Shown here: positions 22,723-29,379 of the stretch, one piece after another
Layout: every line of letters starts with the position of its first letter
Numbering within the stretch: position 1 is the stretch's first letter
Source of the DNA: a virus
DNA: 34,281 nucleotides
IMG/VR virus record: IMGVR_UViG_3300022751_000036
Location: 1-34,281 of that record
Strand: one strand, 5' to 3'
Notes under the pieces: generated by a model
The model's database searches: none
Told to the model about the DNA's origin: nothing
What the model saw: the letters and a program-made list of their open reading frames with translations, nothing else
Position numbers and translations under genes: made by a program

Positions 22723-22755
22723 CCCGGATCGCATAATAGCGTTCCGGGTTTTTTC
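22723..22755 (+). terminator. Intrinsic terminator
   Basis: CCCGGA (22723-22728) pairs with TCCGGG (22743-22748), with an inner CGC/GCG that can extend the stem, followed by TTTTTTC. Confidence 0.7.
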
Positions 22756-22771
22756 TTGATATGGTGGTGAC

Positions 22772-23020
22772 ATGGAATTCAGAAGCCCAACGCCGACAGA
22801 TCCAGAATTTCGCGCCGCAGGATGGACCTCTGATGCGGTCAACTATCCATTGTCGGATGAGGCGTACGCCTACCGACTGAGATATAACGGCGTGGCATCG
22901 TCGGATAATGAGGCATGGAAGTATGCGCCCAACGAATGGGTGCAAAATGATCTTCACGCGAAAGGCTCCTTGCCGGTGGTCGAGCAGGACGAGCATATCG
23001 CCTTTTCCCGGAAACCATGA
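22772..23020 (+). CDS. Hypothetical protein, 82 residues
   Basis: Starts MEFRSPTPTDPEFRAAGW and contains many acidic and aromatic residues (LSDEAYAYRLRYNG, NEAWKYAPNEW). It follows the terminator at 22755 by 17 bp and has only a weak GGTGG ribosome-binding site. It overlaps the DUF4054-like connector gene by ATGA. No motif is recognised. A small connector or accessory role is possible from position. Confidence 0.6.
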   Translation: MEFRSPTPTDPEFRAAGWTSDAVNYPLSDEAYAYRLRYNGVASSDNEAWKYAPNEWVQNDLHAKGSLPVVEQDEHIAFSRKP

Positions 23021-23502
23021 TGGCCTATACCCTCCCAACCCCGCAGAACATCAAAGACCGCTGGCCTGCAATCTTCGGCGCGGTCTCGGATGGCACCATC
23101 CAGATATGGATCAACACCGCTGCCCTGTCCGTCGACCAGTCATGGCTCGAAAGCGATTACACATACGGGATCGAGCTGCTGGCTGGTCACCTTATGATCG
23201 AAAACGGCATAGGGGCGGGCGCACAGGCCGAAGCGAACGCGGGTGGCATGTCGGCATTCCAGACGATCAAATCGGGCCAGTTGACGCTTACACGAGGCGC
23301 GACTAGTCAAGATGGCGGTTCGGTGCCGTCGCCATGGAATACGACCCAGTTCGGCATCCAGTGGTACTGGCTGGCGCGCAAGAATAAGCCGCCTGCCACG
23401 GTCGCCAGCGCAGGGCCATTCGGTGGCGTTTCCGGGTATGCCAAGGATGTCCCGTACTATGGCGGGAATTTTCTGGTTTATCCGCCGTATGGGAATTCGT
23501 GA
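23017..23502 (+). CDS. Head-tail connector (DUF4054 type)
   Basis: This 161-residue protein begins MMAYTLPTPQNIKDRWPAIF and carries AALSVDQSWLESDYTYGIELLAGHLM, AEANAGGMSAFQTIKSGQLTLTR and TQFGIQWYWLARKN, a sequence plan I recognise from DUF4054 connector proteins, which bind the portal and open the tail interface. A second ATG directly follows at 23020. It overlaps neighbours on both sides. Length is normal. Confidence 0.8.
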   Translation: MMAYTLPTPQNIKDRWPAIFGAVSDGTIQIWINTAALSVDQSWLESDYTYGIELLAGHLMIENGIGAGAQAEANAGGMSAFQTIKSGQLTLTRGATSQDGGSVPSPWNTTQFGIQWYWLARKNKPPATVASAGPFGGVSGYAKDVPYYGGNFLVYPPYGNS

Positions 23503-23852
23503 TGGGCATCCTCAATGGCGGAATTCAGTCCCTGTTCGGAACCGTCATGGGTGCGTTCTACCTGGACGCGACCCTGACATCCACGACGCAGGTTTACGAC
23601 ACCCAAGGCGGCACAACCGAAACCACCACGACGCAGGCCGTCAAGGTGCAGGAGGATATGGTCAGCGAGGCGAACCGCGCGGCAGGCGGTTTCTCGCAGA
23701 ACGAGAAACAATTCATCGTTCTGCAGAAGGGTGTGACGGGTCCGCTGACCGGCGATTCAAGGTTGACGATCGACGGCATCACATATGCCCTACGTGAGCC
23801 GCAGCAAGACCCAACCAAGTCGTATTGGCTCGTTCGTGGGGTTCCGCTCTGA
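23502..23852 (+). CDS. Head-closure/tail-joining protein, 116 residues
   Basis: Starts MGILNGGIQSLFGTVMGAFY, a hydrophobic head followed by LTSTTQVYDTQGGTTETTTTQAVKVQ and a beta-rich C-terminus ending SYWLVRGVPL. The gene lies between the connector and the tail-completion gene, where stopper/head-closure proteins are found. Sequence similarity is too weak to name a family. The ATG overlaps the previous stop (TGATG). The GTG three bases earlier is possible. Confidence 0.65.
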   Translation: MGILNGGIQSLFGTVMGAFYLDATLTSTTQVYDTQGGTTETTTTQAVKVQEDMVSEANRAAGGFSQNEKQFIVLQKGVTGPLTGDSRLTIDGITYALREPQQDPTKSYWLVRGVPL

Positions 23853-24025
23853 TGGTCCGCAAATCAACGCCGAAAACCCGCGTTCGCATGAACGTCGACC
23901 ATGACTGGCCGGTTCCAGGCAAGCGGTCGTGGATTGCGTTCAAGGCTGGCAAGGAATACCCAGTCACGCAGAAACAGGCCGATGACATGGCCGGGCTATA
24001 TGAGGTCGTCAGTGGCAACCGATAA
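23852..24025 (+). CDS. Hypothetical protein, 57 residues, basic
   Basis: The protein MVRKSTPKTRVRMNVDHDW... has a basic N-terminus followed by WPVPGKRSWIAFKAGKEYPVTQKQADDM, a small beta-hairpin-like module. The ATG overlaps the previous stop by one base. Its end overlaps the next gene by 14 bp. Small proteins of this look sit between connector and tail-completion genes in related phages. Function unknown. Confidence 0.65.
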   Translation: MVRKSTPKTRVRMNVDHDWPVPGKRSWIAFKAGKEYPVTQKQADDMAGLYEVVSGNR

Positions 24026-24419
24026 TTCCCTGCTAGTACGCCGCGAAACCGTATCGCATCTGAAATCATTCGCGCCGCTCACCGCGTTGATTTCCGCCAC
24101 CTCGATTTACCCCGAGAACTCGCCGGCCAATACGCCGTGGCCATTCATTCGATATTCAGCGTTTGCGTTGCCATGGGGCGGTCAGGATTATTCCGGTTCG
24201 CAGCACAACGTTGACATCCATGTTTTTTTCAATGGTCCGGGAACCGATCAGGTCCACAACGCTGCGGCCCAAGTTATCGAGGCCATGAAGTCGCTGGAGT
24301 TTCCAGGCCGTGCCGAGCATGAATGGATCGGCACGGTCGGGCCTTTGAACGATGCACCGACTGGGGAAACCTATAAGTGGCATTCCATCGTTTCATTCCG
24401 GGTTTCGGTCGCTCGATAA
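24012..24419 (+). CDS. Tail completion protein (DUF3168 type), GTG start
   Basis: This 135-residue protein is read from a GTG at 24012. SLLVRRETVSHLKSFAPLTALISATSIYPENSPANTPWPFIRY is the typical N-terminal part of DUF3168 (gp17-like) tail-completion proteins, and NVDIHVFFNG...AAAQVIEAM...and ETYKWHSIVSFRVSV follow as in that family. The longer frame from 23901 is out of character and covers the preceding gene. The gene ends the connector operon. A promoter-like region follows. Confidence 0.8.
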   Translation: MATDNSLLVRRETVSHLKSFAPLTALISATSIYPENSPANTPWPFIRYSAFALPWGGQDYSGSQHNVDIHVFFNGPGTDQVHNAAAQVIEAMKSLEFPGRAEHEWIGTVGPLNDAPTGETYKWHSIVSFRVSVAR

Positions 24420-24425
24420 TCCCCG

Positions 24426-24454
24426 TTTACCCTAAACCGAAACTCGGTTAATCT
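24426..24454 (+). promoter_or_regulatory. Candidate promoter of the tail operon
   Basis: TTTACC (24426-24431), a 17-bp spacer and TAATCT (24449-24454) overlap the operator-like motif. A leader of about 67 nt precedes the tail tube gene. Confidence 0.45.
24435..24451. promoter_or_regulatory. Operator-like 17-bp motif, best copy
   Basis: AACCGAAACTCGGTTAA contains a perfect 6-bp inverted repeat with a 3-bp spacer (AACCGA-aac-TCGGTT). It fills the spacer and part of the -10 box, as does the copy at 17045-17061. Confidence 0.6.
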
Positions 24455-24527
24455 CTCCCCAGATCAGCGCAACATCGCGCCTCGACACCGTGACGCGCTT
24501 CGGCGGTCCAGATGGGGATTATCTATC

Positions 24528-25247
24528 ATGGCATTGGCAAAGGTCATCAAGTTCGGCGAGCAGATCCTCCTGTGGGGTGATGGCGCCGATCCCGAAGAAT
24601 TCACCCCTCTGTGCGGCTTTACGTCGCTTGAACTGACGGTGAATATCGAGACCAACTCGAACAATGTCCCTGACTGCGATGATCCAGAACTGCCAGCCTG
24701 GCTGGTTTCGTCCGAAGTCTCCAAGCAGATGCAGATCGGCGGTTCCGGCGTTATTGACGCCGATGCGCTCGATCGGTTCAACGATTGGATTTTGGAAGGC
24801 GGCGAGAAGAATTTCCGCTGGCTGACGAATTCCGCCACCAACACCGAGGCCAATGGCTATTGGGAAGCGCCCGGCATCATGTCGGCATATGGCCAGACAG
24901 GCGAACGCGGCCAGCTTTGGAGCCAGTCCACCACGATCCTGCTCAATGGCCGTCCGAACCGCGTCAACCTGAATGTGGCGCCATCCCCGCTCACATCGCC
25001 GGTCCTGTCAGGCACTGCGGAAGTCGGCGAACTGCTGACCGTCACCAATGGCACATGGTCCAACACGCCAACCAGCTACACCCATCGCTGGACCCGCAAT
25101 GGCACCCTGATCCCCGCCGCAACTGCCAGCACCTACACGTTGGTTCCGGCAGACGAAGGCGCGCTGATCCGTTCGCGCGTCACGGCAATCAACGCCAGCG
25201 GGTCGTTCACTGCCAGCTCGAACACACTCGGCCCTGTCGCGCCATAA
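24528..25247 (+). CDS. Major tail tube protein with C-terminal Ig-like domain
   Basis: This 239-residue protein begins MALAKVIKFGEQILLWGD. The first 150 residues resemble TTP_2-type tail tube subunits (TSLELTVNIETNSNNVPDCDDPELPAWLVSSEVSKQ). From about residue 152 an Ig-like module follows, PVLSGTAEVGELLTVTNGTW...YTHRWTRNG...VPADEGALIRSRVTAINASG, of the kind displayed on the outside of phage tails and probably binding carbohydrate or cell surface. It is the first gene of the tail operon, with its own promoter-like region. Confidence 0.85.
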   Translation: MALAKVIKFGEQILLWGDGADPEEFTPLCGFTSLELTVNIETNSNNVPDCDDPELPAWLVSSEVSKQMQIGGSGVIDADALDRFNDWILEGGEKNFRWLTNSATNTEANGYWEAPGIMSAYGQTGERGQLWSQSTTILLNGRPNRVNLNVAPSPLTSPVLSGTAEVGELLTVTNGTWSNTPTSYTHRWTRNGTLIPAATASTYTLVPADEGALIRSRVTAINASGSFTASSNTLGPVAP

Positions 25248-25259
25248 GGGATATGCGAC

Positions 25260-25709
25260 ATGGCAAACCTGAAAGCCGAGGTCACCCTTGATTGGGGTGA
25301 TAGCGAATACACGTTCGCACTCAAGGCCGCGCAGATCGAGGAGCTTGAGAAAATCTGCGATGAAGGCATCGGGCGAATTTGCGCCCGAGCATTCTCGCGG
25401 GTCGATTTCAAATACAAGCATATCCGGGACACGATCCGCCTCGGCCTGATCGGCGGCGGACTGCCAGCCGTAAATGCCGCGCGATTGGTCAGCACTTACG
25501 TCGATGGCGTTCCAATGGACGCCACCAGCGACCCATCCAGCCCTCTGAAAACCGCGATTGCAATTCTGCAGGCCGTCTATTTCGGTTGGGAGGATTTGCC
25601 AGAGGCTCCATCGGGGGAACAGGTGAGCCCGGAGGCAAAACAGACTTCGGGCTCTACCGAGCCGCATTCTTCCGAGCCCATATCGACCCATCCGCAGTCG
25701 GAAAAATGA
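25260..25709 (+). CDS. Tail assembly chaperone (GTA-type)
   Basis: This 149-residue protein starts MANLKAEVTLDWGDSEYTFAL and contains AQIEELEKICDEGIGRI, HIRDTIRLGLIGGG and RLVSTYVDGVP, matching the GTA-type tail assembly chaperone family (Phage_TAC_11-like). The C-terminal 40 residues are low complexity (Pro/Ser/Glu). It sits between tube and tape measure, as G-type chaperones do. It ends on a run of five A followed by ATGA, which also starts the next reading frame. That arrangement could allow -1 frameshifting or restart. Confidence 0.8.
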   Translation: MANLKAEVTLDWGDSEYTFALKAAQIEELEKICDEGIGRICARAFSRVDFKYKHIRDTIRLGLIGGGLPAVNAARLVSTYVDGVPMDATSDPSSPLKTAIAILQAVYFGWEDLPEAPSGEQVSPEAKQTSGSTEPHSSEPISTHPQSEK

Positions 25710-25849
25710 GCCTATACGAGTTGGAGAGCATGATGCGTTCGTTCGCCAAACTCGAAAAAACCGAAGATAAGCCGATGACGCAAGAACGCATGAATGAACT
25801 CAAGGGGCGATGGGCGTCCATGGGTTTGCCAGATGTTAAGGTGAACTGA
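25706..25849 (+). CDS. Second tail assembly chaperone, 47 residues
   Basis: The ATG overlaps the first chaperone's stop (ATGA). The product is MSLYELESMMRSFAKLEKTEDKPM... with a short helical end. In gene transfer agents and related tails, a small second chaperone follows at this spot. It may be translated on its own or as a -1 frameshift extension of the first chaperone, since the frame relation is -1 and the slip-prone GGAAAAATGA lies at the junction. Confidence 0.65.
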   Translation: MSLYELESMMRSFAKLEKTEDKPMTQERMNELKGRWASMGLPDVKVN

Positions 25850-25850
25850 C

Positions 25851-27734
25851 ATGGCTGTGACGGCGGATCAGGTTGAAGTCGTATTGCGCGCCCAGACCGC
25901 GCAATACCAGACTGACCTACGTGCAGCCGACGCGACGTTTACAAAAGTGGCCGCGAATGCCACTCGATCCGCTGCGCAGGTAAATTCAGCCGCTTCGGGA
26001 CTAAATACGGCAAACATAGCAGCCCAGTTCCAGGATATCGGTGTCACTGCCGCGTCAGGGATGAACCCGCTCATCATCGCGTTGCAGCAGGGCACACAGT
26101 TATCGGCAATTATGAATGAAAGCCTCCAACGCGGCATATCTCCAGCCAAGGCGCTGGGGGCTGCGTTCCTGCAAGTGCTGAACCCCATATCGTTGGGTAC
26201 GATTGCTTTGGTCGCACTCGCTGCCGCTGCCGCTCAATATTTTGGGTCGCTGATTTCTGACGGCAAACTCTCGAATGAAGAACTGAAAGAGCAGGAAAGC
26301 GCCATTCGCGCGGTCGCGGATCGATGGGGCGATGCTGTGCCGGCTTTGCAGGCGTATGTCGCGGAACTGGACCGGGTAAAAGAAGCAAACGAGACCAGCA
26401 CGGCATTCGACGTTGCGGTCGAACAGCAGTTCGCCGCGCTCAAGGCTCAAGTCGGGGATATTCGGGCTGAATTTACCGCTGCCAGAGTTGACCTCCAGCA
26501 GCTAGGCGAAAGCGCGCAAGGTATCGATGCCTTGCAGACTGAATTTGATGGACTGATTGAAAAGGTCGAAAACAACACCGTAACGACAGAAGATCTAAAC
26601 CGTCTGATGCAACTTCTTGCGTCAACGACAAGCGCACAAACATCGCCTGCCCTTATCAATCTGGGCTCTATCCTGAACTCTCTATCTGGCGCCTTGGCCA
26701 ATGCCGCCGCAAACACTGCGGCGCTTCGGGCCGAGCAGGCCGCGTTGACTGCCGGAACACTATCGCCCGGCGACGTTTACCGCGATGCACAGACCGCGCA
26801 GTTTCAATTCGCTGCCGAGCAAGAGCGTATAAACGGCCTGACCAGCGAGCAATTGCAGCTTGAAAACGAGATCAAGCGGGTAAAAGCTGAATACGCGCGC
26901 GCCAACGGTGATGCCGTATTGGGCGATAAGGAGGCGCTGTCAGCAGCTCAAGGCCGTCTAGCAGCAGAGGAACGTCGACGCGCGCTCGCAGCCGGCGATA
27001 AGGCTGGCGTTGGCGCGTCCAACGATGCCGTCAAAGAAAGAGATGCGGTTCTCGAACTAATCGCCGCGCTTGAATACGAGCAATCCATCCTCGGCATGAC
27101 CAACGAGGAAAAGGCCGTTTCCAATGCCCTGCGTGAGGCAGGAGCCGCAGCGACCGATGAGCAGCGCGCCAGGATAACGGAACTAATCGAAGCGACCATG
27201 GCCGAGGCTGACGCCATCAAGGCCAGCGAACAGGCCATGCAGCAGTTCCAGAACATGGCATCAAGCGCGATCACTGGTTTTATCGGGGATCTTCGCAGCG
27301 GCAAATCAGCGGCAGAAGCCCTGTCCAATGTTTTCGATAACCTCGCCGATCAGCTTATCAAGATCGCTGTCCAAAATCTGGTTAGCGCAGCATTCGGTGG
27401 CATCGGTGGTGGCGGAGGCGGGATATTCGGCGCCATATTCGGCGGGTTCAAAGCCAACGGCGGGCCAGTCTCATCAAATAAATCCTACATCGTCGGCGAA
27501 CGCGGGCCTGAATTGTTCACGCCGTCATCTGCCGGAAACATCACGCCAAACGGCCAGTTCGGTGGCGGGTCCGGCGGTGAGGTGGTCGTCGTAGTCGAAT
27601 CCGGCGAATACTTCGATGCGCGCGTCGCGCGCGTATCTGGACCGGTCGCAGCTCGAACCGTTGCATCCGGTATTGGCCAATACGATGCCAATCTGTCATC
27701 GAGAATGGTGGAGCAAAATGCCCGTAATAATTGA
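25851..27734 (+). CDS. Tail tape measure protein
   Basis: This 627-residue protein begins MAVTADQVEVVLRAQTAQYQ and is largely helical, with coiled-coil stretches (residues about 320-470). A hydrophobic segment lies at about 98-130 (SLGTIALVALAAAAAQYFGSL). The Gly-rich end has GGIGGGGGGIFGAIFGGFKANGGPV, then SYIVGERGPELFTP, a motif shared by many tape measure C-termini. Length sets tail length. About 630 residues suggests a tail near 90-100 nm by the usual rule. The start follows the chaperone stop by one base. Confidence 0.9.
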   Translation: MAVTADQVEVVLRAQTAQYQTDLRAADATFTKVAANATRSAAQVNSAASGLNTANIAAQFQDIGVTAASGMNPLIIALQQGTQLSAIMNESLQRGISPAKALGAAFLQVLNPISLGTIALVALAAAAAQYFGSLISDGKLSNEELKEQESAIRAVADRWGDAVPALQAYVAELDRVKEANETSTAFDVAVEQQFAALKAQVGDIRAEFTAARVDLQQLGESAQGIDALQTEFDGLIEKVENNTVTTEDLNRLMQLLASTTSAQTSPALINLGSILNSLSGALANAAANTAALRAEQAALTAGTLSPGDVYRDAQTAQFQFAAEQERINGLTSEQLQLENEIKRVKAEYARANGDAVLGDKEALSAAQGRLAAEERRRALAAGDKAGVGASNDAVKERDAVLELIAALEYEQSILGMTNEEKAVSNALREAGAAATDEQRARITELIEATMAEADAIKASEQAMQQFQNMASSAITGFIGDLRSGKSAAEALSNVFDNLADQLIKIAVQNLVSAAFGGIGGGGGGIFGAIFGGFKANGGPVSSNKSYIVGERGPELFTPSSAGNITPNGQFGGGSGGEVVVVVESGEYFDARVARVSGPVAARTVASGIGQYDANLSSRMVEQNARNN

Positions 27735-28434
27735 TTGGCCCGCCAACCTGCGCATATCTGACCGATCCGATCCGATGCTGATGGCCAATACACGATCTGG
27801 CGGCATCGCGCTCAACGGCGATGAGCAGATCATCAGCACGGGTTCGCGCATCTGGCAGTGGCAGATGCAGGTTCCGATCTACAACGCCGGGCACATGCGC
27901 GCCCTGCGCGTCGTGCTGGCCCAACTCGATGGCCGTTTCGGATATGTGCGGACGCGCATTTGCGATCAGTATCGGATATCGCGGCGGAACATGGGTGCGT
28001 ATCCAATTCGCGGATCGGTGCCACACTCCGATGACGCATATTTTTCCGACGGATCGGGCTATGACCTGTCTGGCGGCACCGCATACCCGATAAACGATTC
28101 ATCGCCGGGTCAGTCGCAATTTCAGATCGACTATGGCCCCGATGTTCCCATGTCTGCCGGCATATTCATTTCGATCAAGGGGTGGCTATATCTCATCACG
28201 GCGATCGATGATCCTGCCAACCTTGATGATCCAGGCACGGTGCGCAATATCCACGTATCGCCGCCGCTTCGATCTGCTATCGGCAGCGATGATGAAATCC
28301 TATGGGATGCGGCACCGATCTGGCGGCTGGCAAGCGACGGCGAAGGTCAGGCATTCCTGCGCGTCGGGAAATTCGGCGTGGTCACGATCAATCTGACCGA
28401 GCCAGTGGGCAGGGATGAAGTCGATGCTCCCTGA
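27718..28434 (+). CDS. Distal tail (Dit-like) protein
   Basis: This 238-residue, beta-rich protein starts MPVIIDWPANLRISDRSDP. It overlaps the end of the tape measure gene by 17 bp, and the next gene by 20 bp. Directly after the tape measure, siphoviruses encode the distal tail ring protein. That position, the length and the absence of membrane or catalytic motifs make this the best assignment. No family motif is seen, so the name rests on gene order. The longer frame from 27616 is inside the tape measure gene and is not used. Confidence 0.65.
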   Translation: MPVIIDWPANLRISDRSDPMLMANTRSGGIALNGDEQIISTGSRIWQWQMQVPIYNAGHMRALRVVLAQLDGRFGYVRTRICDQYRISRRNMGAYPIRGSVPHSDDAYFSDGSGYDLSGGTAYPINDSSPGQSQFQIDYGPDVPMSAGIFISIKGWLYLITAIDDPANLDDPGTVRNIHVSPPLRSAIGSDDEILWDAAPIWRLASDGEGQAFLRVGKFGVVTINLTEPVGRDEVDAP

Positions 28435-28981
28435 TGTTGTCGCCGCCATGTCGAAAAATCAGCGCGTCAATGTCTCGACGCTCTACCAATTTGAGTTCCT
28501 GTCTCGCACCATGCGGTTCTGGGATGGCGTCAGGAAGCTCACAGCGGGCGGAAACGAATGGGAGGGGTCAGGCTCGGTAATTTCCGTTTCCGGCCTTGGG
28601 CAGTCGCGCAACATGGCTGCGCAACAGGTCACATTCAACATGTCCGGCGCCCAGGACGACCTTATCCAGTTCGCTTCTGGAAATCAGCAAGAGGTCGCAA
28701 ACCGGCCATGCGTGGTTTTCATCCAGTTCATGTCCGATGAATTCACCCCACTTGATGAGCCAGTGGCCATATGGTCGGGGAATATGGATACGATGTCATT
28801 CTCGGTTGGCGGGGATAATCAGAGCATCCAATTGACTGCCGAAAGCGTGTTTGTTTCCCGCGTCCGCGCGCAATACGCATACATGACCGATGTGGATCAG
28901 CAGGTTCGATGGCCCGGTGATCGCGGCATGGAGTTTATGCCGACGCTGCGGAATAAGACCGTACCGTGGTTGAGGGGGTGA
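28415..28981 (+). CDS. Tail tip/hub protein, 188 residues
   Basis: Starts MKSMLPDVVAAMSKNQRVNV and contains LYQFEFLSRTMRFWDGVRKLTAGGNEWEGSGSVISVSG, with later VAIWSGNMDTMSFSV and DVDQQVRWPGDRGMEFMPTL. This looks like the hub proteins found before the NlpC/P60-like gene in many alphaproteobacterial phages (related to DUF2163 by position). The methionine at residue 4 is an alternative start. Order and overlaps support a baseplate-hub role. Confidence 0.65.
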   Translation: MKSMLPDVVAAMSKNQRVNVSTLYQFEFLSRTMRFWDGVRKLTAGGNEWEGSGSVISVSGLGQSRNMAAQQVTFNMSGAQDDLIQFASGNQQEVANRPCVVFIQFMSDEFTPLDEPVAIWSGNMDTMSFSVGGDNQSIQLTAESVFVSRVRAQYAYMTDVDQQVRWPGDRGMEFMPTLRNKTVPWLRG

Positions 28982-29379
28982 TGATGTTCGATCCGACTGA
29001 ATTTATCGCCCGATCCGCATCCGCGAAAATCGAATATGGCACCGATGACTGTGGGCTATGGATCGCCGACTGGTGGAACGAATGCCACGGCGTCGATCCT
29101 GCCGCCCATCTGCGTGGCAACTATTCCGGCGACAGCCAAAAACGCGCCATCGTTGCTGGTGCTGGCGGGTTGGCAAATCTGGTTTCCGGTATCGCTGATA
29201 AGTCAGGTGCGCGTGAAATCCTGTTGATGGCCGATATTCAGGTTGGTGATTTCGCGGTGATTGCGCCGGGCGTTTGCGCGATCCGCGCTGATGGGTACTG
29301 GGCAGCGCGGGCGGATGAGGGTGTTATCTTCGTCGTAGCCGACACCCGCGTATGGCGCGCATGGAGCATCACGGAATGA
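28981..29379 (+). CDS. Tail-tip peptidase-like protein (NlpC/P60-related, DUF6950 type)
   Basis: This 132-residue protein begins MMFDPTEFIARSASAKIEYGTDDCGLWIADW. The DDCGLW motif carries the likely catalytic cysteine (C24), followed by CHGVDPAAHLRGNYSG and later MADIQVGDFAVIAPGVCAI, the pattern of the small DUF6950/NlpC-like tail proteins. Such proteins cut cell-wall peptides during DNA entry. A clear catalytic histidine is not identified here, so activity is uncertain. It overlaps both neighbours (TGATG and ATGA). Confidence 0.75.
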   Translation: MMFDPTEFIARSASAKIEYGTDDCGLWIADWWNECHGVDPAAHLRGNYSGDSQKRAIVAGAGGLANLVSGIADKSGAREILLMADIQVGDFAVIAPGVCAIRADGYWAARADEGVIFVVADTRVWRAWSITE

